Shown in pieces: positions 30,368-39,886 of a DNA stretch of 64,000 nucleotides. The translations under genes were made by a program, and so were the position numbers. Under the pieces are notes generated by a model, which was not told the origin of the DNA, ran no database searches, and was given only the letters and a program-made list of their open reading frames with translations. The stretch is from positions 3,534,001 to 3,598,000 of the forward strand of contig NZ_JAVIWI010000001.1 of NCBI RefSeq assembly GCF_034314085.1, given 5' to 3'. This DNA is from Undibacterium sp. 5I1. Lineage in GTDB: Bacteria > Pseudomonadota > Gammaproteobacteria > Burkholderiales > Burkholderiaceae_D. Numbering within the stretch: the stretch's first letter is position 1; each line of letters opens with the position of its first letter.

Positions 30368-30398
30368 AAAACGGCACTATCTCTTGATAATGCCGTTT
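30368..30398 (-). terminator. Intrinsic terminator after the BON gene
   Basis: Arms AAACGGCA / TGCCGTTT. On the minus strand the stem is followed by TTCTTTTTG. It lies between the BON gene stop and repeat copy 3. The rest of the 404-bp spacer 30142-30545 shows no gene. Confidence 0.75.
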
Positions 30399-30545
30399 CC
30401 AATTCTCTACTAATAACTCTGCTTCTAACTCACTCTAACCATTTCTGACCTGATCAACAGAACCTATCCAGGCAAGGGGGAGCTTGCATAGGTTATCGAC
30501 TTAAGACATGGTCAGACGTCGCTTAGAATCTGCGTTAGCCCTAGC

Positions 30546-30896
30546 TTAGCCTTGGGATACTTGCAGCTGGTTTTGGATGTCTTTCACACCCTCAATGCTG
30601 GCGACCATTTTCAGTACGCGATCACTTGCTGCAACGCTTGGTACTGCGCCTGTCAGGATCACGACACCTTGTTTGGTGGTGACATTGATTTTCAATGCGG
30701 ACACTTCTTTATCAGCAACCAGAGCGCTTTTTACTTTGGCGGTGATCATTGAATCATCAACGGCGACGCCCGCTTTTTCGGTCATGGTTGGCTTATCGGC
30801 TTGCGCTACTACGGTATCAGCGGCGAAAGAGGATGCTGCAGTCATAGACAATACGGAAGCAGCGATGAGGGAAGTGATAAATGAACGATTTTGCAT
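30546..30896 (-). CDS. BON-domain periplasmic protein
   Basis: A 116-residue protein. A signal peptide ending near SSFAAD is followed by one BON domain (DDSMITAKVKSALVADKEV, then KINVTTKQGVVILTGAVPS and EGVKDIQNQL). BON proteins such as OsmY are periplasmic, bind membranes or misfolded proteins, and often respond to osmotic or envelope stress. It stands alone with its own terminator and precedes the GlrR envelope-stress genes, though no direct link is visible. Confidence 0.88.
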   Translation of the reverse strand: MQNRSFITSLIAASVLSMTAASSFAADTVVAQADKPTMTEKAGVAVDDSMITAKVKSALVADKEVSALKINVTTKQGVVILTGAVPSVAASDRVLKMVASIEGVKDIQNQLQVSQG

Positions 30897-31125
30897 GATA
30901 AATCCTTTTTAATGAGGTTTAAAGGCAACGTCTCACATGTTTGTGGCGCTACTGACTGGTGTATTGCACATGCTGTGCCAGCTATTAAAAACCTACATTA
31001 ATTCAAGCACTTAGGTAATTTTTTGCCTGTAAGCCGAATGAAAATACTGGTTTTTTACCGTAAATGTGTCGGGATATAGCGACAGGCAAAAGGTGTGATT
31101 TCGTAAGCAGTTGATTTTAAACGAT

Positions 31126-32523
31126 TTAATCCTGTCGCTCATCAGCGACAGGATCGCCGTCTGCCCTGAACAGGCTGGGTGTCAGCTCGTGTTTTTGTAG
31201 CAATCGATAGAATTCGGTGCGGTTGCGATCCGCCAGTCTGGCGGCATCGGACACGTTGCCGTCAGTCAGTTTGAGTAACTGGATCAGGTAATCGCGCTCA
31301 AATTTTTGTTTGGCATCGGTGTAGCTGAGCGCCTCTAGCGACGGTACGCGCAAAGCCCGTTGTACCAAGGTCAGCGGGATCAGCGGTGCAGTAGCCAGTG
31401 CGCATACCTGCTCGACCACGTTATGCAATTGCCGCACGTTGCCAGGCCACGGTGCGGACATCAGCGCTGCCAGCGCGTCGGGAGCGAATCCGTTGATCTG
31501 CTTGTCGTATTTGTCAGCTAGCGCCTGACGGAAGTGGTTGGCGAGCAGAGCGATATCTTCGCGCCGTTCTGCCAGTGATGGCAACGCTAGCGTGACGACG
31601 TTAAGACGGTAGTACAAATCTTCGCGGAACTGACCTTCTTTCATAGCGACATCAAGATCGCGATGGGTGGCGGACAAAACCCGCACATCTACCGGAATCG
31701 CCTGATCAGAACCGACCTGGCGGACGGTACGCTCTTGTAGTACGCGCAGCAGTTTGACTTGCAACAACAGCGGCATGTCGCCGATCTCATCCAAAAATAA
31801 AGTACCGCCATGCGCTGCCTGGAATAAACCATGGCGATTGGCGACCGCGCCAGTGAAGGAGCCTTTGACATGGCCGAACAATTCTGACTCCAGCAATTGT
31901 TCAGGAATGGCGCCGCAATTGACTGCGATAAAAGGCGCTTTGGCACGGTTGCTGGCGCGGTGGATAGCGCGGGCTAATAATTCTTTACCGGTACCGCTCT
32001 CGCCTTGGATCAACACGCTGGCATCGGTGCTGGCGACCAGCTTGGCTTCTGCCAGTAGCTCTGCCATGCGCTGGCTGCGGCTGATGAGTTCTTCACGCCA
32101 CGCCTCGTCTTTGCTGGCGGGGTCGGCACTGGAGCCACTAAGGCTCAAGGCGTGGGCGATTTTTTCTAGCAAGACATTGCCATCAAAAGGCTTAGTCAGG
32201 TAGGCATAGGCACCACGCGCTGTGGCTTCTACCGCATCCGGAATCGTACCGTGGGCAGTCAACAAAATGACCGGCAAGGCGGCGTACTGGCTGCGGATCG
32301 CGTCGAACAACGCCATCCCGTCGCGCCCCGGCAAACGGACATCGGTGATGACCAGCGATGGCAACTCTATCGATAATCTGGCGAGTGCAGCCTCTGCGCT
32401 GCTGACCGCGGTCACACGATAACCTGCGGCGGTTAGGCGCATGGAAATCAAGGTTAACAAATCGGGGTCATCATCGACCAATAGTAATTGCGCTTGTTCA
32501 GTTTTTGGCTTCATCTTCGTCAC
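31126..32523 (-). CDS. glrR: Sigma-54-dependent response regulator GlrR
   Basis: A 465-residue NtrC-family regulator. The receiver domain (about 12-125) has phospho-acceptor Asp in VITDVRLPG. The AAA+ domain has Walker A GESGTGKE, Walker B GGTLFLDEIGDM and the sigma-54 contact loop GSFTGA in place of the canonical GAFTGA. A Fis-type helix-turn-helix lies at the end (GNVSDAARLADRNRTEFYRL). It is similar along its length to E. coli GlrR (QseF). It is the last gene of the glrK-qseG-glrR order, so it should be phosphorylated by GlrK and activate sigma-54 promoters for envelope stress. Confidence 0.9.
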   Translation of the reverse strand: MTKMKPKTEQAQLLLVDDDPDLLTLISMRLTAAGYRVTAVSSAEAALARLSIELPSLVITDVRLPGRDGMALFDAIRSQYAALPVILLTAHGTIPDAVEATARGAYAYLTKPFDGNVLLEKIAHALSLSGSSADPASKDEAWREELISRSQRMAELLAEAKLVASTDASVLIQGESGTGKELLARAIHRASNRAKAPFIAVNCGAIPEQLLESELFGHVKGSFTGAVANRHGLFQAAHGGTLFLDEIGDMPLLLQVKLLRVLQERTVRQVGSDQAIPVDVRVLSATHRDLDVAMKEGQFREDLYYRLNVVTLALPSLAERREDIALLANHFRQALADKYDKQINGFAPDALAALMSAPWPGNVRQLHNVVEQVCALATAPLIPLTLVQRALRVPSLEALSYTDAKQKFERDYLIQLLKLTDGNVSDAARLADRNRTEFYRLLQKHELTPSLFRADGDPVADERQD

Positions 32524-32594
32524 TACTTTATTTTTTAGCTTGATCGCAATATTGATCGCGTACTATCGTATCCTTCACTAGAACTACACGCGCT

Positions 32595-33233
32595 CTACTG
32601 CTTGTTATCACTAGTAGCAGGAGCAACTACGGCGCTCCTTGGTCGGGTCGGTAACTGGCGCTCTATGGCTTTTAAATCTTCTAACTTTTGACTAAGCTGA
32701 TCGGCGCGGCGCTGGCTTTCTTTTAGCTGTTGCGTTTGCTTATCAAGCGCCTCATCCAAGCGTCGCCATTCTGCGTAATTGGTGGATAAAAAATACGCTA
32801 GCGGCTTAATATGTTCTGCATCGGCGTCAGTCGATTTCACTATGCCATCTAACAAGGCTTGCGCGCGCATCAGATCGCCGCTGCCACGGATAAATCCCAG
32901 CAGTATCGCGCGCTGCACATCATGGCGTGCTTTTTTTTCTATGCCTTTTTCTAAACCATTCAGGTCTGCCAGCATCTTGGGTAATTCGGTCGATGGCAAT
33001 AAGCGTGCTCGCTGAAAGTAGGCTAAAAGATCCTCGTTATCACTGGCAATCACCGCTTGCGGCGGCACCACGACGGTCACCGGTGTCGCTGACGCCAGGT
33101 TAGGGTCGGTCTGTTGCGGTGCAATTTTGCAGGCACTGAGTAATGTGCCTAATAGTGTGCTTAGTAGCGCGCAAAGAAGCACACTGCGTAAGCCGGTACC
33201 ACATAAAAAATTTAACTTAGCTCTAGCGTTCAT
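32595..33233 (-). CDS. QseG-like outer-membrane lipoprotein
   Basis: Start set at the ATG giving MNARAKLNFLC, which overlaps the glrK stop by 11 bp. It has a lipoprotein signal with lipobox LLSAC followed by a Pro/Val-rich linker. The helical C-terminal half ends in a predicted coiled coil (DKQTQQLKESQRRADQLSQK). Its position between sensor kinase and regulator and its overall form match QseG, the lipoprotein that interacts with QseE/GlrK in enterobacteria. Sequence similarity is weak in this family, so the name rests largely on context. Confidence 0.72.
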   Translation of the reverse strand: MNARAKLNFLCGTGLRSVLLCALLSTLLGTLLSACKIAPQQTDPNLASATPVTVVVPPQAVIASDNEDLLAYFQRARLLPSTELPKMLADLNGLEKGIEKKARHDVQRAILLGFIRGSGDLMRAQALLDGIVKSTDADAEHIKPLAYFLSTNYAEWRRLDEALDKQTQQLKESQRRADQLSQKLEDLKAIERQLPTRPRSAVVAPATSDNKQ

Positions 33234-34713
33234 AAGGTAATTCAATCCGAAAATGTGCACCTGAAACTGTAGGGTGCAGTTGTATTTTTCCACCGTGGGC
33301 AGCGATATATTCGCTCACGATAGAGAGGCCAATGCCGTTACCGCTACGGGCACCAGCGGGCTGGCGTGCACCTTGATAAAACGGCTCGAAGATACGCGCC
33401 GCATCGTCTGCCGCCACGCCAGCTCCCTGATCAATACAGTCGATACTGACGTAGCCATCGGCTTGGGTAAGGATGAAGTCAATCACGCCACCATCAGGAC
33501 TAAAGCGCACTGCATTAGACAGCAGGTTGGCGAGCACGACACCGAGTTTTTCTGCATCTGCGTTGATGGTCAGCAGGCGACTTGGCGTATTACTGAGCAA
33601 CTGGCGCAAGTCTGTTTGCCGTTCAGCAGCTAATTGTGTTTTCAGTTCAACAGTCAAACCGCGCGCCTGCCATTGCAAACGCTGACCGTCAATGACGGTG
33701 CTGAGCAACTGCATCAGATCTACCGGAGTTTTATGTAAATGTTGCGCATCAAAAGCGGCGGCATTATAGCGCAGCAAATCTTCGATCTGGGTTTGTAAAG
33801 AAGCCGTGTTCTGACGCAATATACGGGCAATCTCGCGCTGATTATCGCTCAGCGTACCTGCCACGCCGTCCTCCAATAAAGCGACTCCTTCGCGCAACGC
33901 CGCCAGCGGAGTTTTTAACTCATGCGAGATGTGGCGTAAGAAGCGGGCTTTGTCGGCCTCCAGATCAGCCAGACGACGACGCAGCCAATCTAGTTGCTTA
34001 CCTAAGCGGCGCAAATCGGCAGGCCCGCTCACGGCGATTTCCTGATCAAATTTATTTTCTCCCAAACGACCAATCACTAACTCGATTTGCGCCAAAGGGC
34101 GCGCAAGCCAGAGACCAAAAGTCAGCGCTAACACAATCGCCATGATCATCGCGCCCGACACCAAGGCTGTCAGCAAACGCCGTTGGCGCTCTAACTCTGT
34201 CAGCGATTGGTCGTTACGGCGTTCAATCTCACGCTTGCTGGCGAGCACTATCTGATCATTGATTTCAGGCAAACGCACAAAGCTTTGATATAAGGCTTGT
34301 TGATTTTTATGGAGCGTCGCCTTGTTCGTCACACGACCTTCCTGTAAGACTTTTCTAGCAATATCGGTCTGCGTATTCCAGTCCTCTAATTGTTTTGGCG
34401 GGAGGTCAGGGATTGCTTGCGCCAACACTTGCAAGGATGCTTTTGCCTCTTGCACCGCGTCATCGTAAATATCACGAAATGTCACGTCATCCAATACCAA
34501 ATATTGACGTGCGCTACGCTCCATCGCCACCGTGCGCTCGGTCAGACGTTGGGACTCTTCGGTTAAGTTAACCGCCTGATGTGCAACTGCACGGCTTTGC
34601 TTGGTCAGTCGCTCCAGCGTCAATAACGCATGCACCGAGGTACCGCTAAGCAAGATTGCGATAAAAAGAAAACCAGCAAGTAGCAGTTGGCGGAAAGAAA
34701 GTTTAGCAAGCAT
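33223..34713 (-). CDS. glrK: Sensor histidine kinase GlrK
   Basis: A 496-residue membrane kinase with an N-terminal transmembrane helix (about 10-30), a periplasmic helical sensor domain, a second helix near 185-205 (LVSGAMIMAIVLALTFGL), HAMP, and a HisKA domain with the phospho-His in FLRHISHELKTPLAAL. The HATPase has NLLSNAVRFSPDGG, DQGAGV and SGNGIGLSI. It is the first gene of the glrK-qseG-glrR operon and expected to phosphorylate GlrR in response to envelope signals. Confidence 0.9.
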   Translation of the reverse strand: MLAKLSFRQLLLAGFLFIAILLSGTSVHALLTLERLTKQSRAVAHQAVNLTEESQRLTERTVAMERSARQYLVLDDVTFRDIYDDAVQEAKASLQVLAQAIPDLPPKQLEDWNTQTDIARKVLQEGRVTNKATLHKNQQALYQSFVRLPEINDQIVLASKREIERRNDQSLTELERQRRLLTALVSGAMIMAIVLALTFGLWLARPLAQIELVIGRLGENKFDQEIAVSGPADLRRLGKQLDWLRRRLADLEADKARFLRHISHELKTPLAALREGVALLEDGVAGTLSDNQREIARILRQNTASLQTQIEDLLRYNAAAFDAQHLHKTPVDLMQLLSTVIDGQRLQWQARGLTVELKTQLAAERQTDLRQLLSNTPSRLLTINADAEKLGVVLANLLSNAVRFSPDGGVIDFILTQADGYVSIDCIDQGAGVAADDAARIFEPFYQGARQPAGARSGNGIGLSIVSEYIAAHGGKIQLHPTVSGAHFRIELPYER

Positions 34714-34897
34714 AGTAATCTACGATTTTCTGTACACTCTTTTTAACTAAATGGATCGTCAGTCTATAGCAGGTTCGTTAGACTGATCAAAAACTACGCG
34801 ATTGTTAAAATAATTTTGCGTAGCAATTTAAGATGTACAAAGCTTTAACGATATTTTTTACAAACTTTTCTAAACAACTGATCCGTTGGAATTAAGA

Positions 34898-35584
34898 ATG
34901 AAACGACTATTCAGGCATCAGCTCAGGCACCACTATTCAGCTTTATTATTTTTGCTGTCATTACTGTTATTACTGGCGCTGTTATCTAGTTCGTCTTCTG
35001 CGAGGGCGGTGAGCAGATCACAAACTACTGCTCAAACTGCTGCTCAAACTTTCCCAGTCAAACTCAATAATCATGACCGTCTGTTGTTAGAGCAAATAGT
35101 TTGTGGACAAAAGTTTGGCGTCGCGGTGGCTGAGATTGACGCGCAAGCCTTTGACGCCAATGCCCGTCAGGCGAATTTTGCTGATGTTAAATGTCGTCCG
35201 CATGCGCAATTAAATGGCAAACCCATGTACTACGTGGCGCAATGTGCGCGGGAAAATACCCAATGGAGTTGCGGTCGTGCCGAGCTAGAAACCATAGTCA
35301 TCCTCAATAATCGAGACCCGATTCGTGAGTTAATTATTCGCCCGGGCACGGTAGCACCTAAAGTCGCTTATGAGGCGATACAAAAAATCAGTACCTATGG
35401 TTATTTTCAAGCAAAGTCACTAGATGCAGCATTGCAATCTACCTGCACAATCGGGATGGGCGACACACCCGATCTGATTGAAATTTCCTGCAAACGCTGG
35501 TCAATTACGGTGTCCTTTTTGTGCCCTCAAATATCGGCAACGTCGTCATGTCCACGCGTGATTTATATGAGCGAGCATCCTTAG
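34898..35584 (+). CDS. Exported hypothetical protein
   Basis: A 228-residue protein. Start set at the ATG giving MKRLFRHQLRHHY; a TTG four codons upstream is the alternative. A long Leu-rich signal peptide ends near SSSARA. The mature part contains seven or more cysteines (for example QIVCGQKFG, DVKCRP, AQCARENTQWSCGRAE, STCTIG, EISCKRW), suggesting a disulfide-rich periplasmic or secreted protein. No family was recognised. It is divergent from glrK, so co-regulation with the envelope-stress module is possible. Confidence 0.65.
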   Translation: MKRLFRHQLRHHYSALLFLLSLLLLLALLSSSSSARAVSRSQTTAQTAAQTFPVKLNNHDRLLLEQIVCGQKFGVAVAEIDAQAFDANARQANFADVKCRPHAQLNGKPMYYVAQCARENTQWSCGRAELETIVILNNRDPIRELIIRPGTVAPKVAYEAIQKISTYGYFQAKSLDAALQSTCTIGMGDTPDLIEISCKRWSITVSFLCPQISATSSCPRVIYMSEHP

Positions 35585-35683
35585 CGCGAGCGCTGTGATG
35601 ACGCAATTTTAGAGTCAAAAAAATGAAGACCTCCCTAGTTTACGGACGTCTTACTGCTAGCGGATTGCAACGCTGATCTGTAC

Positions 35684-36568
35684 TTATTTTATCGACGGCG
35701 ACCATAAAGTAGCGGCGTCCATTGGTGTATTTTTAGGTAGGAAGGGATTTTCTAAACGGATAATCCGACGATTTTTTAGATTCAGTTTTTCTATCGCAAC
35801 TTGATGGTATTTATTAAAAATAGCATCAAAACTGCCATCTTTTTGCATCAACCGTAAACCGATTTCGACTCTGTCTTTTATCGCTTTGTCATTACGGTTG
35901 AAAAAGAAATAATAAGGGAAAGGATAGTAAATCAGTAGGTTTTTTTCGATCGCCAGATTGGGATTATCTTTGATGTTATTGTCGTACTCTGACAGAATCT
36001 CCCCCACGCCACGTGGGAAAAAAAGAAAGCGATTGGCGTCCAACATTTTAAACAATTGACTGTATTGCGCCTGCACCACCTGGATGCCATGAAACTCGTA
36101 TATTGCGTTATCGGACCACCCGACTCCTTGACCAAAGCTGATTGTTCTCAGGTCGTTTAAGGTTTTGATCTGATCGATTTTATGTTGGTTATCTTTATGA
36201 ATCAGTGCCACTCTGTAGCCAAGCAAGTCTTTGCGTAAAGAGATATGAATCGCAGAAAAACGCTGTTCTAACTCTTCAGAAGTTGGGTTCCAGATCACGT
36301 TGATATCATGATTGATCTGTTCCAACTCCTGTAAAAAACGCTTTTTTGGCATGATCGCCGCGCTGGGTTTACACTCATAGTCACCAAATTGGGCTTTGGT
36401 TTTTTCCAGCGACGTGCACAGCATTTCTATAACATCTTTGTAGCGCGTATCGTTTTGAACTTCACCTAAAGGATAGATCACTCTGGTCACTACTGCCAAA
36501 GCAGATAGTGGCAACACGCATGCGCAAAGCAGCAAACTGATTGGCAGAAATTTGTGAAGCGCTGTCAT
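35684..36568 (-). CDS. Periplasmic solute-binding-like protein
   Basis: A 294-residue protein with a signal peptide (MTALHKFLPISLLLCACVLPLSALA). The body resembles family-3 solute-binding proteins: an early ISFGQGVGWSD segment and the C-terminal KAIKDRVEIGLRLMQKDGSFDAIFNKYH pattern typical of this fold. The usual ligand-binding Arg/Asp motifs are not obvious, and no ABC transporter genes are adjacent. It may be an orphan sensor-type binding protein rather than a transporter component. Repeat copy 4 lies between it and the porin gene. Confidence 0.65.
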   Translation of the reverse strand: MTALHKFLPISLLLCACVLPLSALAVVTRVIYPLGEVQNDTRYKDVIEMLCTSLEKTKAQFGDYECKPSAAIMPKKRFLQELEQINHDINVIWNPTSEELEQRFSAIHISLRKDLLGYRVALIHKDNQHKIDQIKTLNDLRTISFGQGVGWSDNAIYEFHGIQVVQAQYSQLFKMLDANRFLFFPRGVGEILSEYDNNIKDNPNLAIEKNLLIYYPFPYYFFFNRNDKAIKDRVEIGLRLMQKDGSFDAIFNKYHQVAIEKLNLKNRRIIRLENPFLPKNTPMDAATLWSPSIK

Positions 36569-36778
36569 TTCAATTACAAATCCAGGTGTCTTATTACAGT
36601 AATTATTCGTCAGATCGTGGAAACTAAATTCTGTAATGAATCATACTAAGCTATTCGCCAATGTCTTACTTTATTCAAACTAATTTGACTTTATTTGACC
36701 TTATGCAAACTCATTGTTGACAACCCACATACAGAATATTTTTGGTATTTTAGCCGTGACCAAATCGTTAATTTTATA

Positions 36779-36860
36779 CATACTCCCCATATATTTTTAT
36801 AAAAATCCCTTATTGTCAAATTAATACATGGACAATCTAAATATACTTACCATGAGTATA
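36779..36860 (+). repeat. 82-bp palindromic element, copy 4
   Basis: Ends CATACTCCCC and GAGTATA; inner GTCAA/TGGAC stem weakened; right hairpin CTAAATATAC / GTATATATATTTAG with four extra bases. It starts 35 bp past the porin stop. The remainder of the 326-bp spacer 36569-36894 shows no gene. Confidence 0.85.
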
Positions 36861-36894
36861 TATATTTAGTGAAGAACAAATTTCCGTAAATATC

Positions 36895-38055
36895 TTAAAA
36901 ATCATGCTTTATGCCAAAGGCAATCGCCTGCGGGTGTTGTCCTAATCTTGCTGATGCGCTAACTGCAGCGGCACCACCAAGCTCATATCCGGCATGTGAG
37001 CCGTTCCGCAAAATTGCGTACTGAGACCACAGTTGCGATCGCTTGGATAAGTCATAACGGTAGCCAACAATCATTAAATCAGATTGGGTGCCAGCACCGG
37101 TAAAGATGCCGGAAAAAACCGGAGTTTGATCCCCTTTTCCCTCGCCGCCGCGATACCAGGCTAGCTCAAAGGTATGACTATGTTGGAAAAATCTTCCTCG
37201 CACACCAATACCGTTTTGCTGTAACGGGTGACTACCGATATTGTCGTACTTGATGTGCTGGAGATACGTGCTGAGATTGATTTGCGAAGTCAGATTAAAG
37301 CCCAGTGCAAACAATACAATGCTGTCGTCCAGGTTGATGCCTCTGACGTTGTGGTGCAAGTTATAGGCAAGTGCCGCGACTAACTGACCGGAATTGAATT
37401 GTAGTTTGCTTGACCATGCAGTGCTATGGCAGTTGAGATTCTGCGCCGGTTCACCAAGCGCCAGATGCGTGGCAAAGCTAAAGCCATGCATATTAGGCGA
37501 ATCATAGCGGGCCGAATTGCCGTAGCGATTATCAAATGCAAAGGTGTTTGCATTACCCTCCGTTGCAGAAGTTTGTATGCAAGGCGAACTGCCATCTGCG
37601 CTGGCGCCGGTAAAACTATTGTTGTAGCCGTTTGCCCAAAATCCGTTGAGATTGTCGTTACTGACATCGCTGAGATAACCTGGACCGACAATCCCGTGCA
37701 AATCGTCTAAGGGGGTCAACATAAAACCAAAACGGATTTTGCCGTAAGGCGAGCCAAGGCCAATACTGGCCTCGCGCGATATAACACCTCCACTACCGGT
37801 ATCGGGATTAAATCCGCCTTCCAACACAAATAGCGCGTTGAGATCGTCACCCAGTGCCTCGCTGCCTTTAAAACCAAAGCGGCTGCTAAAACTGCTCTCT
37901 TTTGTTACTGACCCACGACCATCACTGTATGCCGAGTAGTTGACAACACCGACCACCAGGCGCCCATATACAAGCACATTAGTTTGCGCCTGTATGGGCA
38001 AAGTGTGGCAAACAGCAGCGACGGCGATGCATGCGAAAACATGTTTCAGATTCAT
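36895..38055 (-). CDS. Gram-negative porin, betaproteobacterial type
   Basis: A 386-residue outer-membrane protein with a signal peptide ending at PIQAQ. Features of the trimeric general porin family: VLVYGRLVVGV at the mature start, SRFGFKGSEALGDDLNALFVLEGGF, later GFSFATHLALGE, and a C-terminal strand ending GIKHDF (terminal Phe). It allows passive diffusion of small hydrophilic solutes. It is a single gene with no operon partners; the palindromic repeat 35 bp downstream may act at its mRNA 3' end. Confidence 0.92.
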   Translation of the reverse strand: MNLKHVFACIAVAAVCHTLPIQAQTNVLVYGRLVVGVVNYSAYSDGRGSVTKESSFSSRFGFKGSEALGDDLNALFVLEGGFNPDTGSGGVISREASIGLGSPYGKIRFGFMLTPLDDLHGIVGPGYLSDVSNDNLNGFWANGYNNSFTGASADGSSPCIQTSATEGNANTFAFDNRYGNSARYDSPNMHGFSFATHLALGEPAQNLNCHSTAWSSKLQFNSGQLVAALAYNLHHNVRGINLDDSIVLFALGFNLTSQINLSTYLQHIKYDNIGSHPLQQNGIGVRGRFFQHSHTFELAWYRGGEGKGDQTPVFSGIFTGAGTQSDLMIVGYRYDLSKRSQLWSQYAILRNGSHAGYELGGAAAVSASARLGQHPQAIAFGIKHDF

Positions 38056-38270
38056 GATGACCCCGGGGTGTACAGCATGATTAATGTGAGGGATGCAATC
38101 GTCTGATCGTTATCGTATTAAATAGTCAGGAATAACATCCACGCAGTAGCTCTTGATTATTGCTCATGGACGATGGGGTGATGAGGACAATTTAGCGACA
38201 GCGATTGAAGTGTATGAACTGGGCAACATAGTTTGAGCGCTGCCTTGAGTTCTGCAAACGTAGAGCGCAA

Positions 38271-38302
38271 AAAAAATCGGCGCTCATCACGCCGATTTTT
38301 TT
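38271..38302. terminator. Intrinsic terminator after the Ala/Pro-rich protein gene
   Basis: Arms AATCGGCG / CGCCGATT with A and T runs on either side, 41 bp past the minus-strand gene's stop. Confidence 0.85.
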
Positions 38303-38343
38303 ACATTGCCAGCTATCTCAATGCGATAGCTGACTGTTGCGAA

Positions 38344-38595
38344 TTACTTCGCTGGAGCTACTGGTGCAGACGCTGCTGGTGTTTCTGTTGCAGATGCTGC
38401 TTTTTTGTGGTGATGCTTCTTCATTTTTTTCTCAGCAGCTGGTGCTGATGCAGCAGGAGCTGCTGCCGGAGCTGCACTTGCCGCTGGTGCCGCAGTTGCT
38501 GGCGCTGCTGGCTTAGCTGCTGGTGCTGGTGTTTGTGCGAACGCTGTACCCATGGCGAAGGTAGTAGCAACGAGAGCGGCGATTAGCTTGTTCAT
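38344..38595 (-). CDS. Small exported Ala/Pro-rich protein with a Lys/His cluster
   Basis: An 83-residue protein. A signal peptide (MNKLIAALVATTFAMGTAFAQ) is followed by Ala/Pro repeats and a basic cluster KKMKKHHHKKA, then another Ala/Pro-rich segment. Such low-complexity exported proteins are common in Burkholderiales and of unknown function; the His/Lys cluster could bind metal or polyanions. It has its own terminator. Low complexity prevents family assignment, but the signal peptide and terminator support a real gene. Confidence 0.7.
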   Translation of the reverse strand: MNKLIAALVATTFAMGTAFAQTPAPAAKPAAPATAAPAASAAPAAAPAASAPAAEKKMKKHHHKKAASATETPAASAPVAPAK

Positions 38596-38921
38596 GATAG
38601 ATCCTGTTCTTGAGTTTGGTTGGTTTGTTTTCCGTAGTTAGTCTACGTAGCTCTAGAACGCGATGGAATCGATTTGTGTTGACAAGGAATGTGTTGCTAA
38701 ATGTTACAGCGGATATTTATCGCTCTTTTATCGATCTTGTTACAGCTCTCTTATGCTGACGATTCGCTGTCTATCCGCTAAGGTCTTAGACTGCATCAGT
38801 ACTTTGATCTGTCTGTGTAAATCGATCTGATTTATCTTACTATTGCGATGAAACTAGGTTTTTACCAGCAAGTGCTTGCTGTTAGATTTAATAATAATTG
38901 AAATGAATAGGAGAAAATAAA
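38596..38921. other. Divergent spacer
   Basis: A 326-bp spacer between divergent genes. It holds both promoters and the TAGGAG ribosome-binding site of the MAPEG gene. No repeat or RNA gene was recognised. Confidence 0.5.
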
Positions 38922-39314
38922 ATGACAATTGCAAATTGGTGCGTACTCGTGGCCTGTGCTTTACCAGTAATCACGGTGGGTTTAGCAAAAAGTAGCTCTG
39001 CCAAATTAGCGCGTCATGCTGGCAGGTACAACAACGACAATCCACGCGAGTGGGCAAAAAATTTAACTGGCTGGCAGCAGCGTGCTAATGCCGCGCAGAG
39101 TAATAGTTTTGAAGCCTTGCCCTTATTTATTGCAGCGGTTGTACTGGCACAGCAAGCGCATGCTGATCAAGGACGTATTGATAGTCTGGCGGTCGTTTTT
39201 ATTGCTTTACGTTTGTTGTATACCGGAGCCTATCTGATGAATTTTTCTACGCTACGCACCTTGATCTGGACTGGTGGAGTCGCTACTTGTGTTGGCATTT
39301 TTTTGATGGCGTAA
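38922..39314 (+). CDS. MAPEG-family membrane protein
   Basis: A 130-residue protein with four hydrophobic segments and the family pattern NPREW, then RANAAQSNSFEALPLFIAAV, then LRLLYTGAYLMN. MAPEG proteins include glutathione-dependent enzymes, but the bacterial YecN-like members such as this one have no assigned reaction. TAGGAG precedes the ATG. The phosphatase gene follows 74 bp downstream on the same strand. Confidence 0.88.
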   Translation: MTIANWCVLVACALPVITVGLAKSSSAKLARHAGRYNNDNPREWAKNLTGWQQRANAAQSNSFEALPLFIAAVVLAQQAHADQGRIDSLAVVFIALRLLYTGAYLMNFSTLRTLIWTGGVATCVGIFLMA

Positions 39315-39388
39315 CTATCTGCTGACATCGTTGTAGCATGGTACTTCGTATCTGTTTAAGTAATTTACTAAGCCATTAAAATCACATC

Positions 39389-39868
39389 ATGAACACAACA
39401 AAAAATACTGCGATTCTCTTTGTCTGCATGGGCAACATTTGTCGCTCACCGACGGCGGAAGGCGTATTCCGCAGCAAGATAGAAGCAGCCGGTTTAGCTG
39501 ACGCGTTCGTGATCGATTCTGCCGGCACACATGCCTACCACGTGGGCGAGCCACCGGATCTGCGGTCGCAAGAATTTGCGGCAAAACGTGGCATCAATTT
39601 ATCCCGCCAACGAGCGCGCAAGGTAGCACCTGAAGATTTCGCCCAATTTGATTTAATTCTGGCGATGGACAAAGCTAATCTGTCGCTATTAGAAGCGGAT
39701 TGCCCTATCGAATATCGCCATAAGCTAGGTCTATTAATGCAATATGCGACGCAGAGTAAAGCCGACGAAGTGCCCGATCCTTATTACGGTGGCGGGCGTG
39801 GTTTTGATATGGTGCTTGATTATATTGAAGATGCTTCGGATGGTTTGCTTCGGACGCTTAAACAATAA
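39389..39868 (+). CDS. Low-molecular-weight protein tyrosine phosphatase
   Basis: A 159-residue cytoplasmic phosphatase. The P-loop is VCMGNICRSPTAEG (nucleophile Cys13, Arg19), and the general acid Asp is in VPDPYYGG near the C-terminus. This matches the single-domain YfkJ-like/eukaryotic LMW class rather than the Wzb-type capsule phosphatases, since no tyrosine kinase or polysaccharide genes are nearby. The substrate is unknown. Confidence 0.9.
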   Translation: MNTTKNTAILFVCMGNICRSPTAEGVFRSKIEAAGLADAFVIDSAGTHAYHVGEPPDLRSQEFAAKRGINLSRQRARKVAPEDFAQFDLILAMDKANLSLLEADCPIEYRHKLGLLMQYATQSKADEVPDPYYGGGRGFDMVLDYIEDASDGLLRTLKQ

Positions 39869-39886
39869 GTGTCGTCTGACATCCTC

